Positions 9,671 to 19,599 of a stretch of DNA of 64,000 bases are shown here, one piece after another. Position numbers and translations under genes: made by a program. Origin of the DNA: Rhynchopus sp. YZ270_cl-10 (lineage: Eukaryota > Euglenozoa > Diplonemea > Diplonemida > Diplonemidae); the NCBI GenBank assembly GCA_964035575.1, contig OZ037877.1, forward strand, positions 868,001 to 932,000. Reading direction: 5' to 3'. The notes beneath the pieces were generated by a model. That model was not told the origin of the DNA. It ran no database searches and was given only the letters and a program-made list of their open reading frames with translations. How positions within the stretch are numbered: the stretch's first letter is position 1; each line of letters opens with the position of its first letter.

Positions 9671-10607
9671 AGTTTTGGTGTGCCTTGTGTTCTGTCTCTG
9701 TCTCTAGTCTCTGTAGCTGTCTAGTTACCACCCAAGAGGGGCAAAAAAAAAAAGTGTTTTCTCCCTGCCCAAATTGGGCGGGTTTGTTTTGGTGGTTTAT
9801 TAGTGGTTTATAGGGCAGTGGTGAAACCTTTCCTGCCTCGTCTCTTTCCTGACGGCATTGTATGATGTTTATTGGTTTACATTCTCAAAGTGCAAAGCAC
9901 ATCATGACAACGATAGCAAAAAAGCTGAAACGCAACAATCGAGCGAAAAAAAAACCCTCTGACAAACAGTGATTGTCGATACAACAAAAGTATGAAGTAT
10001 CCAAACCCAGAGGTTTGTACAAAGTATAACAACTCGGTCCACCTGACCGAGTTGCAGGGTACTCTAGGAGAAACTCGGTCAGCAGGGTTTCCGCTAGGGT
10101 TTTTGGCCCCTCCTCCAAAATTTTTTTTTTGTTGGTCCCTCCCCTGTTTCAGAACCCTCCACCCCGACCGAAAAAAAATGCGACAACCCCGTTGTGACCC
10201 CACCATTTGACGGACGGAGCTCGTAGAAAGAAAAAGTAGCGTACCGTGCTACGGCGCAAGCTTGCATCGGGTGCCATCGGGCGACCAATTTTTAGCAAAA
10301 AAAAACCGCCGTTTGGTGGTTCAAAAAAATGTTTTTTGAACCACCCCCGCCACAGTAACCCTCTTTCACCCGTTTATCTCGTTCAAACCCGCAAAGCGGG
10401 AGGGGGAAAATCATTTTTTTGCGGGGGAGGACCAAATTTTTGAGGTCCAAATCCTAGCGGAAGCCCTGGTCAGGCAAAAAAAAACAAAAACAAAAAAAGA
10501 ACCCCTCCCCACTTTTAAACCCAACAACGAGCAATAATAGTTTATAGCCAAACACGCTAGAAAAAAAAGAGCGATCCCTTTCCCCCCTCCTTTTTTTTTC
10601 ATATCAG
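9671..10607. other. Intergenic stretch with a hAT-type MITE
   Basis: No coding frame seen. It includes a perfect 11-bp hairpin CTGACCGAGTT/AACTCGGTCAG at 10042-10082 and the element 10083-10468. A palindromic repeat fragment (GTAGCGTACCGTG) is at 10228. A pyrimidine tract and CAG at 10607 precede an exon-like segment. Confidence 0.55.
10083..10468. mobile_element. hAT-type MITE with CAGGGYTTCCGCTAGG ends
   Basis: Left end CAGGGTTTCCGCTAGG; right end reads CAGGGCTTCCGCTAGG on the other strand. The same terminus occurs on the element at 51514-51812. GGTCAG occurs beside both ends, but a clean 8-bp duplication is not visible, perhaps because the adjacent 10042-10082 hairpin disturbed the left flank. 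Confidence 0.65.
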
Positions 10608-10783
10608 ATGCAAACCACGAAATGGATGTAGGACTGCATCTGGCACCGACAGGGTTCCTTGCTATGCACCCAGGCACTGAAGCCGACAGACGTGCCGCTA
10701 CCTGGGGTGCCATCCTTGTGATGGCCAAGTTCGCAGCACTTATCAACATCATTTCGTGGTTTGCGGGCTTTTTCTCATTTTAA
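10608..10783 (+). pseudogene. Terminal-exon-like coding fragment
   Basis: After a strong pyrimidine tract and ATATCAG, a frame reads ANHEMDVGLHLAPTGFLAMH and ends AALINIISWFAGFFSF before TAA. The C-terminal 25 residues look like a membrane segment. I cannot find upstream exons between 9671 and 10600. The first 35 bases recur at 26964-27007 and 41734-41775 with a one-base insertion that would disrupt the frame, so the sequence is at least partly repeat material. Family not recognised. Confidence 0.35.
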
Positions 10784-10786
10784 AAA

Positions 10787-10830
10787 TGATGTGTGTCCAT
10801 GAGAGGCACATTCATCTTACAAGTTTTCAA
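10787..10830 (+). repeat. R1 hairpin repeat, TGTG/CACA stem variant
   Basis: Stem TGTG/CACA around loop CATGAGAG, then TTCATCTTACAAG. It lies between the fragment ending at 10783 and the acceptor AG at 10844-10845 of the TPR gene. Confidence 0.65.
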
Positions 10831-10845
10831 CCCACCTCTCTTCAG
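10831..10845 (+). promoter_or_regulatory. Pyrimidine tract and AG acceptor before the TPR gene
   Basis: CCCACCTCTCTTCAG lies 48 bases before the ATG at 10894. A spliced-leader or 5'UTR-intron acceptor is inferred. Confidence 0.45.
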
Positions 10846-10893
10846 CACTTTACTTTGGGTAGTATCCCCTCCCTACCCCCTTACACTACCACA

Positions 10894-11850
10894 ATGCTCA
10901 CCGCTCTCTTCACCCTCGCCCTGGCCACCACCGACAACAGCACCATTGAATGCTATGACCTCTGGCACCGTCCTCTTTACCGTGTCAACTACACCGGTAA
11001 CGCGGCAATATCTGTGGAGCGCAACCTCGCGATTGCACAGTACAACTTCGATACGGACTACAGCTTTGTGCATACCGGGGTGCACGACCCTAATGTTGCG
11101 GTGTGGCTGGGCAGGAGGACGGCGTACCAAGGCAGGTACAAGGATGCGATTGAGATCTACTCGACGTCGTTGGGGCAGAACAACGCCTTCCCCCCGTTGC
11201 TGCGTCACAGAGGGCATCGGTACATTTCTGTTCGTCAGTTTCCTGAAGCGGATGCTGATTTGACGGAAGCTGGGGCAGCGGTGTCAGGACAACAGGACCA
11301 CTATGAATGGGATGGCGAGCCAAATGCTCAGAACGTGCCCACTTCCACCTTTCAGTCGAATGTGTGGTACCACGCAGGGCTGGCGAGGCTGCTGCTTGGT
11401 GACTACGCCTCCGCGCTTGCCGCCTTCGCCTCAGCAATGAAGGTGGCAACTGCAAACTACGACCAGCTTGTTGCTACAACAAATTGGTATTGGATTGCAC
11501 TGATGTTCAATGGGAAGACCGAGGAGGCTGCGGAAGCACTTAGCAGCCTCCCCACCTCTCTGTCGCTACTAGAGAACAGCGACTATCTGAGTCTGTGCAA
11601 TATGTACAAAGGGGTAAGCGGCTTCACTCCCGAAAACATGCTGCGTACTGCCCTCAATAAAGGTCCCCTAAGCTATGCCACCATCGGGTACGGTGTAGGG
11701 AACTACTACGCCACGCAGGGCAACCAGACGCTCGCGACACAGACCTTTGCCTCTGTTCTCAGCGCCGCTGACGGGGAGTGGGCAGCATTTGGCTACATTG
11801 CGGCTGAGGCACAGCTCTTCAGGTCAGGGTGGGTGCCACCATCCCAGTGA
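10894..11850 (+). CDS. TPR protein of a bacterial-type family
   Basis: Single exon, 318 aa. A hydrophobic N-terminus (MLTALFTLALATT) could be a signal peptide. The body follows a family well represented in bacteria whose landmarks are Val-Trp-x-Gly-Arg-Arg-x-Ala-Tyr, RHRGHRYISVR, a Pro-Asn-Ala...Pro-x-Ser-Thr segment, NVWYHAGLARLLLGDYASAL, LVATTNWYWIAL and LLENSDYLSLCNMYKG. All are visible, at about residues 65-80, 108-118, 142-150, 154-173, 193-204 and 226-241. TPR units mediate protein binding; bacterial relatives are mostly uncharacterised exported or lipoprotein-like proteins. A bacterial origin by transfer, followed by adoption of host codon use, is possible; vertical inheritance is not excluded. 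No intron. The ATG at 10894 keeps the signal-like segment at the terminus. Confidence 0.85.
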   Translation: MLTALFTLALATTDNSTIECYDLWHRPLYRVNYTGNAAISVERNLAIAQYNFDTDYSFVHTGVHDPNVAVWLGRRTAYQGRYKDAIEIYSTSLGQNNAFPPLLRHRGHRYISVRQFPEADADLTEAGAAVSGQQDHYEWDGEPNAQNVPTSTFQSNVWYHAGLARLLLGDYASALAAFASAMKVATANYDQLVATTNWYWIALMFNGKTEEAAEALSSLPTSLSLLENSDYLSLCNMYKGVSGFTPENMLRTALNKGPLSYATIGYGVGNYYATQGNQTLATQTFASVLSAADGEWAAFGYIAAEAQLFRSGWVPPSQ

Positions 11851-12977
11851 GGTGGGTCTTGAGGGGAGTGAAAGTTCCCCAAGGCCAATTCTTCCCCGGA
11901 GACATACCGGCAGTATTCATGTATTCAGACTTATGAACCTTTTATTTTTTTTTCGTGGGCTTTTTTTTTTTGAGGTGTCAAAATAAAGGGTAAAATATGT
12001 CGTATTTCACCAGAAAAAATCGACCTACAGAAACCCATTTTAGGATGGTTCCGGACCCCCCCAGCTACCGATTCCATTCAAAATCTTCGTGTAAGAAACC
12101 TGAAACAGAAAAAAAGGAACGGGGGGGTTTTTTTTTTGAAAGATTCTGTGAGCTGCACCACGCCCAACAGAAGAGACCAAATTATTGGGTTTTTGAAACC
12201 TACCGACGTATTAATGGCCCTCACTCCGACTCCGAGTGTTTTATTTTTTTCCCCCCCTCTCCCCCTTTTTGTGTACGTTGTTCCCATTGTAAGTAGGGCT
12301 CCCCTTTTATAGGATAACTTTCCCTCGGGGCAAACCCCGTTGGGAAGAAACAGGGTAGGTGAAATGTCACCAAATGACCTTTGTTGTATTGTCGCGTTTG
12401 TACTGCGTGTGGTCATCCACTCCCTTCCCCCCCGAGAAGAAACATTGTGTCAGACCCAGGGATTCCTAACTGTCTCTCTCTGCCACATCTCTTTCGGGAT
12501 AAGGGCGAGGTGCACCGTTTCTGTGGCTGCTGTGTGAAGCACCCATTTTTCCAAATTGTCCGAACTTTTTTTTTGGAAAATAATTCAAACCCAGAGTGTT
12601 CCAGCATGATAACGACAGTGGTACACTGCGTAAATTTGTAAACACTTTGTATAAAAGAAAAACCTGCGTTTGGATCTCCGCCAAATTTCTCGTTTTTCTC
12701 GGATTTGGATACCGTTTTTTTTTTTATTTTTTTGGGTAGGATTTTTGGTGTGGCACGCCCCAACAAAAAAGTCATATTTGTGTAGTTCTTATGTAGTGCT
12801 TATGTATTGTAAAAAGGGGGGATAAAAAAAATTTTCCCACCCATTGTGTTAGAGCAGGCCTGACGCTAAACAGCTACAAAAATCGCACTTTCGGGCTTGG
12901 AATTCCGGTTTTTTTACGGGTTTTTCTACACAGGAATCAGACATTTTTCGACCTTGGTCCATGGCTGGTGGTGAAAA
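11851..12977. other. Intergenic stretch, probable 3' end of a hAT element
   Basis: No coding frame seen. Near 12855 the motif CAGGCCTGACGCTAA lies about 120 bases beyond the stop of the minus-strand hAT fragment, in the place and style of a hAT terminal repeat. The phrase TTTTGTGTAGTTCTTATGTAGTG occurs, within its first 20 bases, at 12775 and again at 13938. Confidence 0.5.
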
Positions 12978-13367
12978 TCATGATTTTTTTTTGCCCACGA
13001 TACGTATCGAACATACGCGCCGCGCGAAAAAGGTCCTCATAAGCTCAATTCCGGAAACAAATACGGGGGAAGCGAAGTCTTCCAACTCCTCCGCCCTCCG
13101 TTTTCTCTTGAGCCTGTGACGCTTGTCGCTGAGAAACAGGGCAACAGCGTGTTCAAGAATATTCCCCATCTCTTCGGTATTAAACTCGGGTGCCTGTTCA
13201 TGAAGCATCATCAGCTTCTCAATAGTGCTGTGAGAAAGGCGGTGGCGTCTCTTTGCGTAGATGTGGTCCAGGAGAGAGAATCCTCGTTCAACAACAACGG
13301 AAGACGGGAGTGCAACGACCGCAGCCTCCAAAACCCGTGCGAGAGTATCCCATTTTCCGACTTGCAA
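12978..13367 (-). mobile_element. hAT transposase fragment, C-terminal dimerisation domain
   Basis: About 130 residues. WDTLARVLEAAVVALPSS followed by VVVERGFSLLDHIYAKRRHR and LSHSTIEKLMMLHEQAPEFN is the conserved hAT C-terminal dimerisation region (Ala-Leu-Pro-Ser-Ser...Val-Glu-Arg-x-Phe-Ser). The catalytic RNase-H-like part is missing: the sequence upstream on this strand (13368 onward) turns into the GCGCCGCAGGCGC repeat. There is no ATG at the frame's start. A Lys/Arg-rich tail precedes the stop. This is a truncated DNA transposon, possibly once the source of activity for the CAGGG-ended elements at 3393 and 51514. Confidence 0.85.
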
Positions 13368-13404
13368 TGTTCAAGAGCAAGAAGACTTCGAGAAAACTGC
13401 GTTC

Positions 13405-13535
13405 TGGCGAAGCCACGGTACGCAACATTTCAAAAAATTGCGCTTAAAATTGCACTTTTTTTTACAGCCAAGCTATGTCATGGGGAGTGTGGAATGCAAG
13501 CTTGCGCCGCAGGCGCACCGTACGCTACTTTTATT
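13405..13535. repeat. GCGCCGCAGGCGCACGGTAC repeat family, second copy
   Basis: Begins TCTGGCGAAGCCACGGTACG and ends GCGCCGCAGGCGCACCGTAC. It truncates the hAT transposase fragment on its N-terminal side. At 13565-13605 follows the inverted match to 10195-10225 (GACCCCACCATTTGACGGAC). Confidence 0.65.
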
Positions 13536-14163
13536 TGACCATGTCCTTCTTTCTCACTCCTCATTGGGTTCTACGAGCTCCGTCCGTCAAATGGTGGGTC
13601 ACAACATGCAGCAAAGTTCGCAGCTATGCTAACTGCTCCCACGTTCACTTTGCATTTTTCCTTCAAAGTCAAGTACTGACCATATTTTACACACAAAACC
13701 TGAAAATGGCCTGTATAAAACTGACACATGCATTTTAGGTCAACAATACTCATTTCTCAGCGCAAAGTGACCCCATCACAGCACGCACAGACTCGGAAGA
13801 ACCGAAAACAGAAAAAAAATTTCCCGATTTTTTGTAGGCAAAAATTAGTGAAAAAATTTTCCGGCCCCCCCGGACCCCCCCAAAAAAGGTCACTTCTAAA
13901 AAATATTTTTTCCCTTAAACACCCCCAAAAAAAAGTCATTTTTGTGTAGTTCTTATGTAGTGTGTATGTACTTGAAAAGTAGGGTAACGTGCCACACCAA
14001 TTTTTTATTCAAAAGAGGAGACGATGCTCACAAAACACCATCTTTCGACTGAAAATATTATATTATTCATTTTTTGGGTGCATTGGTGCACAGAAGAGGT
14101 CTCCCTTTGAAGTGATCTATCGATCCAACGTAGAATGGAGACTGCGTGGTGAGAGGCAATATA

Positions 14164-14557
14164 CCGTAATCGTAAGAATGCTGGGGCGTAAAATTTTTGG
14201 GACGTAAATATTCTGGGGCGTAACAAAACTGGGACATTTTGGGCTTTTTTAAACTTGGGACATTTTTACGTCCCAGAATATTTACGCCCCAGAATTGTCT
14301 GTGTGACCTTCCCCCCTCCCTCACCCATGCACTTAGGTGCAAACCCAAACATGTCCAACAAACAAAAAAAAAAAACATACTTGGGCCGGTTATTATCCCT
14401 CCGCCAACCAGCCGCACCCCACCACCCACACCCCCAAAAAATTGACAAGTACCCGGAAAGCCGCCCGAACAATTCTGGGACGTAACAAAACTGGGACAAT
14501 TGGGGGAAAATCTGAAACTTGGGACATTTTTACGTCCCAGAATTCTTACGATTACGG
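14164..14557. mobile_element. TIR element with TA flanks
   Basis: Left end CCGTAATCGTAAGAAT and right end the exact complement, flanked by TA (14162-14163 and 14558-14559), as in Tc1/mariner-type insertions. Internal arms repeat GGGACGTAA and GGGGCGTAA motifs in both orientations, so the element can fold almost end to end. No coding capacity. Confidence 0.8.
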
Positions 14558-15077
14558 TAACAAAGGCATTCCTGAATCCAAGAATTTTCCACAAATAAAA
14601 ACAAAACAAAAAATAAAATAAAAAGAGTGACATGAATCAAACACACCAACGTAAAAAAAGGCATAAACCCCCCTCACACACACACCCTACCTTTCGCAAT
14701 TCATTTGGAGAGTGGCAACCTTTTGTTGTACGAAACGCTGATTCTTCAGATATAGTGGATCCAATATGATACAACATAGCGGGCCCACCATTTCATTTCA
14801 TATCAAATTACAGTAGGTTTGGGCTGACCTTGCTCTGACTGGGTGGAGGGGGAGGGGGAGGAAAACTCCGAAGGTGGTAATGGGCCCTGCCACGCCCCCC
14901 AAAAAAAGTGCAAATGGCGATGAAATATTGTCTTGATGTGACGAGGTTGGGGGGAGCTGGTTGTTGGCAGCAGAGAGGCTTATACGTTAGCAGAGGGGTA
15001 CGCGAGTGGGATGGCCTTCTTGGGTGGGTGGGGTAATGTGAGTGTAGGCTGGAGTGATTGGCTCTCAGAGAAGTGGT

Positions 15078-15438
15078 CGGCTGTTCTGTTCTGCGCTGTG
15101 CTGTGGAGGTCAGGGGGTCTGTATAGCCAGACTGATTGCCTGATAGTGATCATGTTGACGTGCCTAAGGTAGGGTGGGTAGGGCAGCATGGTTCAGAACA
15201 AACGCATGTCTTCTGTGGTGGGGGTGGGGTACAAGCTCAGAGCTTTGGTGTAGTGCTGTCTACTGCAGGCGATAGCAACACTGCACGCATCGGATGTCTT
15301 GGCTCTGGGAGTGAAATGAGAACACCCTTTTCCCCGCCCACGTAAATCCGCATCTTTCTCTCTTCAGAAAAAGAACGCAAGACAGTGGAGCGAATGAGGG
15401 TGGAGTGGGTTGGGGTGGGGGTCACAACACAACACCCA
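15078..15438. repeat. Segmental duplicate, copy 1
   Basis: Near-identical to 30305-30667 over about 360 bases, same orientation, with a few short indels. It lies about 250 bases upstream of the gene at 15689, so a copy of that gene's 5' flank may have been moved. Confidence 0.85.
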
Positions 15439-15605
15439 TTTTCCGTTCGATCATTGCGCACACGAGACGCAATATCAACCAAAGGCGAAATATATGCCCC
15501 CCATTTTTTTCCCTCTCTTCCTCTTGTCTTGATGATTGAGGAGTCTTCGGACCCTAGCCGCACGCACTAACATCGCCTTGACAATCAACACCACAGACTG
15601 TTGCG

Positions 15606-15651
15606 TTTTCCCCTCTCTCTCTCTCTCTCTCACTTTTTCATTTTCCAAAAG
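15606..15651 (+). promoter_or_regulatory. (CT)n pyrimidine tract and AG acceptor
   Basis: A 40-base pyrimidine run ends in CCAAAAG, 38 bases before the ATG at 15689; inferred spliced-leader acceptor. Confidence 0.45.
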
Positions 15652-15688
15652 AGAAACAAACTTTTCCCAAAGTGGTGCTGTTTTCCTG

Positions 15689-16531
15689 ATGGGAAACCTC
15701 TTTGGATGCAGCAAATCCCGCAAACCAACGTATCGTGAAGTACACGAGCACATTGCAGTCCGCACCGGTATTGTCGAAGGGTCGGACACGCTTTCGTTCC
15801 CTGCACCGAAGGACATCAACATCAACATGATGCCCTTCGTCATCGGCGACGTGACCTCCTTGCCTGCTGACTATCAACACTACTGGCCTCTCATAGCGGC
15901 CTGCTGGATCTCCCCAAAAGAGAAGGGGAAGGTGGGGTACCTTACGATTGACGAGCGCTTGGTGAAGCAGGGTGAAAGCCAACGGAGACCTGGCCTGCAC
16001 GTTGAAACCCCTGGAACATGCCGGGTTGGGGGTGGGGAAAACGTCTGCCATATGTGGGGTGGTGGGAAGAGACAGCGGAAGAAGCAGCGGAAGGGGTGTG
16101 TTGGGGGGATCTTCATGGCGTCCACTGTTGCGCAGTCGTGCCGGGTGTGGAATGTTGTGCTCAAGGATGATACTGCAATTCGAACACATGGAGACATTGA
16201 ACACCTGCGTCCACTGCTGCAGCTATGCGACCCTTACGACACAAGCACGAAGGACAGAAGCGGAACAGAGTGGCTCACAGGCGAATCCCGCTGTCTCCTC
16301 CCAAACCACATCGCGTGGATGACGGACCGCACCCCGCATGAGTCGGTCCCCCTCACAAAGGACACCTACCGACAGTACTTCCGTGTCGTGACCAGCAACA
16401 TCACCGTCTGGTACGCAGAACACTCCACAGCAAACCCTTTAGGGACGACACCGCCACAGGAGGTGCAGGTCGTGTCCGGGGATAAGTTTGCTGCAGTGGG
16501 GGGAGGGGCGGATGGGGCAGAGAAGAGGTGA
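15689..16531 (+). CDS. Conserved-looking protein with N-terminal myristoylation/palmitoylation motif
   Basis: Single exon, 280 aa. It opens MGNLFGCSKS: Gly2 with Ser at position 9 and Cys7 next to it, a pattern for N-myristoylation plus palmitoylation, so attachment to a membrane face is inferred. Residues 45-110 contain VIGDVTSLPADYQHYWPLIA, KVGYLTIDERLVKQGESQRR and PGLHVET. Residues about 140-250 contain GGIFMASTVAQSCRVWN, HIAWMTDRTPHESVPL, RQYFRVVTSNITVWY and AEHSTANPLG. The RRPGLHVE and TDRTPHESVPL stretches look like a cofactor- or substrate-binding fold (a Trp/His-rich beta structure), but I cannot name the family. The frame I chose starts at the first ATG after the pyrimidine/AG signal. 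The C-terminus is Gly-rich and low complexity. Confidence 0.8.
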   Translation: MGNLFGCSKSRKPTYREVHEHIAVRTGIVEGSDTLSFPAPKDININMMPFVIGDVTSLPADYQHYWPLIAACWISPKEKGKVGYLTIDERLVKQGESQRRPGLHVETPGTCRVGGGENVCHMWGGGKRQRKKQRKGCVGGIFMASTVAQSCRVWNVVLKDDTAIRTHGDIEHLRPLLQLCDPYDTSTKDRSGTEWLTGESRCLLPNHIAWMTDRTPHESVPLTKDTYRQYFRVVTSNITVWYAEHSTANPLGTTPPQEVQVVSGDKFAAVGGGADGAEKR

Positions 16532-17167
16532 AAAAGAGTTGGGGGGGGGGTGTTTTGCGCGGATAGGAATAGGTCCTCTAGCCTGTACCTATGGTGCCAA
16601 GCTGTATGCACAGCTTTTCTCATTATTCTCAATATGACGCCTGTGTGGCTACATTGATCTCATCAAACAGATTATCAAAAGGAAGTTGTCTTTTTAACCA
16701 GCGGCGCTTGTTGCCCACTGCTAGTGTCGACAACCACCCCCCGTCACGACACCTTTGCGCTTTGTGTTGGCATGACTGATACACAGAGTGCTGTCATAGC
16801 AAGGCTTTACCAGGCTTGGGTGCATCTCAAGCCAGGTATACCACATGAACTCATTTAGGCTTTGTGCCATCTTGCTTTTGTGTGCTCCGTGTTGTATCTC
16901 TTGCACCCTGTAGTGCTTGGGGTGGGGTGGGGAGGGGGGAGGACTTCCTGAGGGTGGGAAGGGCTCGTCACACATGGGGCTCCTGCTTGAGAGAGCTGGT
17001 GCAATGTGAAAGAGGGGTGGGTATCTCAATCAGCTGAGGGGGGTGGTGTTAGCTGAGGGGAGTGGGGGGGAGGGGAGGATGCTTTTCGTCTGGGGTTTGG
17101 GGCATTCGACACACCCTGACCCTTTTCCCTCAGATGCGTCTATTCTTTGCTCCTTCCCCTTTGCACG
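16532..17167. other. Intergenic stretch
   Basis: GT-rich in its second half. No repeat or coding frame recognised. CCTTTTCCCTCAG at 17121-17133 is a likely acceptor for the next gene. An out-of-frame ATG at 17134 would give a short upstream frame in such a transcript. Confidence 0.45.
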
Positions 17168-18292
17168 ATGGAAGTGACCTTCCACAGCAAGGATGGGGGG
17201 AGCTATGTCGTTGCTGTCAAAGCTGACGACACAGTGCGGTCTTTGAAGATGCGGATGTTGGAGGGGATGGCTCGGGCACCACAGGGGAGAATGGTGGCAC
17301 TGCAGCTGCGTGGGAGTACAGAACTCCTGGACGACACGGCGTTGGTGAGCAGCACTGCACTGAAGGCCGGCGACAGCGTGGATGTCGTACCGACGCCGGC
17401 AGCCATCGTGCCTGGGGTACTCTCGGCGAATGGTATGCTGATGGCACTATCTGGGTGCAACAGGTTGGCAGCGGTGACATGCTCACTCACCGGACACGTG
17501 GCCACCATTGACACTGAGACGCACACCACCCTACGCACCTTCCCTGCGTACGGTGGACGCACACCCGCCTTCTCACCATGCAACAGGTTCCTCCTCACCG
17601 CATCTCTGTCGCACTGCACACCACAACTCCACTTCGTCTCCTCGGGCATCCGCCTCCCGTTCCCCTCAACAGGCCGCACTGCTGTGTGGACACCACAAGG
17701 CTGCCTCGTCACTGCTGCAGACACATCCTTTTCTGTCTACAAAGTCGACGACGAGGTGTGTCTACTACACCAATGCGACATAGGACGCAGGGCTGCGCTC
17801 TTGGCAGCGACACGCGAGGGTGTGCTGACTGGACATAACACATGCAGCCCAGAGATGCGGTGTGTGTTGACAGGGGCATTGCTGTTCAGCATGGTGCACA
17901 CCGCTCTTGTGTCGTGCGGTGCAGTGTCGCACGATGAGCGCCATCTGGTCACATCCTCTCTCGACGCGATCCACATCTGGGACGCAACCACAGGCACCGC
18001 CATGCACACCATGCCCACCGCACAACGCTGCTTTGCACTCTCCTTATCACACGGCAGCCTAGGGGCTGCGTACGACAACAGAGAAACCGTGCACCTCTTC
18101 TCGCTCGACACAGGCGCACTCTGCGCGACCCACCCCAGGCAGGGCACCACCCAAAGCAACGCCTTTGCACTAAGCAGCTGTGCACACTGGCTGTTCCTTG
18201 GCAGCAACACCGGGGTCCACATAACAGCGCTTGCAGAGCCTCTGTGGAACGATCCTGAAGGGGAGGCGGGGGAGGCAGGGGTGGAGGGATAG
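17168..18292 (+). CDS. Ubiquitin-like domain plus WD40-like repeat protein
   Basis: Single exon, 374 aa. Residues 1-76 form a ubiquitin-like fold: MEVTFHSKDGGSYVVAVKA, then DDTVRSLKMRMLEGM in the place of ubiquitin's first helix, then LKAGDSVDVVPTP. No C-terminal Gly-Gly, so it is not a conjugated modifier. Residues 80-365 hold degenerate beta-propeller repeats of about 40 residues (GHVATIDTETHTTLRTFP, VYKVDDEVCLLHQC, LDAIHIWDATTGTAMHTM, TVHLFSLDTGALCATHP), with one good Trp-Asp pair. A scaffold linking a ubiquitin/proteasome-type partner to another protein is inferred. Its UBL is related to that of the gene at 19018 (shared Ala-Asp-Asp-Thr-Val). The ATG at 17168 is the first in frame after the acceptor at 17133. 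Confidence 0.8.
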   Translation: MEVTFHSKDGGSYVVAVKADDTVRSLKMRMLEGMARAPQGRMVALQLRGSTELLDDTALVSSTALKAGDSVDVVPTPAAIVPGVLSANGMLMALSGCNRLAAVTCSLTGHVATIDTETHTTLRTFPAYGGRTPAFSPCNRFLLTASLSHCTPQLHFVSSGIRLPFPSTGRTAVWTPQGCLVTAADTSFSVYKVDDEVCLLHQCDIGRRAALLAATREGVLTGHNTCSPEMRCVLTGALLFSMVHTALVSCGAVSHDERHLVTSSLDAIHIWDATTGTAMHTMPTAQRCFALSLSHGSLGAAYDNRETVHLFSLDTGALCATHPRQGTTQSNAFALSSCAHWLFLGSNTGVHITALAEPLWNDPEGEAGEAGVEG

Positions 18293-19017
18293 TGACAACT
18301 GCACGACAGTGAAGCAAATGACTTAACTTGTGGGTTTATTTATGGTTTCAACGCAAGCCAACAGTGAAACCACGAGGAAAAATTTTCCTAGTCCTGTGTA
18401 CGGTGTATTCTGAATTATAGTACCAGAGCACACAACACAGCTAACCATTAAGTGGGGGTAATGGTGACTGTGTCGTGTAGCATGATGGCTCCACTCAGAA
18501 CACATCAAAGCACGGCCGCATTATGACGTATTGTCCATGCTTAAACCATCAGAATACGCAACGCAACGACTGCACTGTGCCCCATGGGGAAGCAGGGGGG
18601 CAGTAGGGAAAGGGGTGTTGGGCGATAGAGATGATGAGTGCCTCGGGAAAGGGGACTGCAATGACACAAGTAATTCCACCCTATCATTCTACCCTGTAGC
18701 GTCATGTCATATCCTAATAGGGATGTAAAATTTCTCGACCGCCATTATATTACCGTCGTAGAAACTATTCAGGGACAGAACAAAACTGGGAGAGCCCGAA
18801 AATCCCACTAACTGCAAAAAATGGTAACTTCTAAACTCCCTAATCCTAAGCAGCTGATGGGAGGGGAAGCTGTGTCGGCGGTGGGGTGCTTTTGTCACCT
18901 TTGGCGTGCTTCCTTGCGTGGGGTGGGGGAAGGTGGGTTTGCTTTAAAGAACTGCAGGCTTGTTGGCCTCCACACACCACCACACACAGAGATCAGAACA
19001 CAAACCACACCAAAGGC
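18293..19017. other. Intergenic stretch with half of a foldback element
   Basis: At 18300-18335 the sequence GCACGACAGTGAAGCAAATG resembles one arm of the foldback at 27777-27882. No gene seen. Confidence 0.5.
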
Positions 19018-19251
19018 ATGGACGTGAACATCAAGGGTTTCGACACGAATCAGCACACAGTCGAGGTGGGTGCAGATGACACAGTGGAGGGCTTGCGGCG
19101 GAAGGTGGCGTCTGCAATGGGGTTGCCTGAAGACGGCTTTTGCATGAGGTTCGGAGACGAAGCGCTGGGAGAAGGAGCGGACATGACGCAGCTGAGTGCT
19201 GGTGACACAATCATCCTCACAAAGACGAAGAAGGGGGCAATTAACGTCTGA
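19018..19251 (+). CDS. Small ubiquitin-like protein, probably the N-terminal piece of a UBL-LRR gene
   Basis: 77 aa, all one ubiquitin-like domain: MDVNIKGFDTNQHTVEVG, DDTVEGLRRKVASAMGLP, then LSAGDTIILTKTKKGAINV. No Gly-Gly end. The last bases (CTCACAAAGACGAAGAAG) recur at 21279, where the frame continues as QEAIAELRALGETDL and then TAERLAQ. That last phrase is in turn the start of the LRR protein at 21958 (MAERLAQ). An ancestral UBL-linker-LRR gene therefore seems to have been cut up or recombined here, leaving this short frame. It may still be expressed as a free UBL. Start chosen at the only ATG that keeps the first beta strand. Confidence 0.7.
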   Translation: MDVNIKGFDTNQHTVEVGADDTVEGLRRKVASAMGLPEDGFCMRFGDEALGEGADMTQLSAGDTIILTKTKKGAINV

Positions 19252-19599
19252 CCAACCGCCAAGTGGGGCCCCTGGACGCCGTGTTCGCATGGTACTGAGT
19301 CAGCGTGGGCGGCCGCCTCTCCAATGATGGATTCGCTCGGGACCGGAGGAGGAACAAGCCGATGTGGGAACCCTGGTTATTAACACAACATCACAGTCAA
19401 TTTCGGGCAGATCACCAGCTTATGTAGGCTACGCAAACCCCTTCGAGGGGTTTCAAGGATCTGTTACCTGTGCGGTGACTGGGAGTGTGTTGATGCCGAT
19501 GAGGGGATCCCAGGTACAAGAAGGAAGCGTTGCCGGTGTCTCTACTGGTGACGGAATATTGTTGCTGTTCCTGTGTTGTCGTTTGACCGCATGGGAACG

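Larger units (their letters stand above)
13536..15688. other. Intergenic stretch with a TIR element and a segmental duplicate
   Basis: No gene seen. It includes the element at 14164-14557 and the duplicated block at 15078-15438. The last 85 bases hold a (CT)n pyrimidine tract (15606-15648) followed by AG, the likely acceptor for the gene at 15689. Confidence 0.55.
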
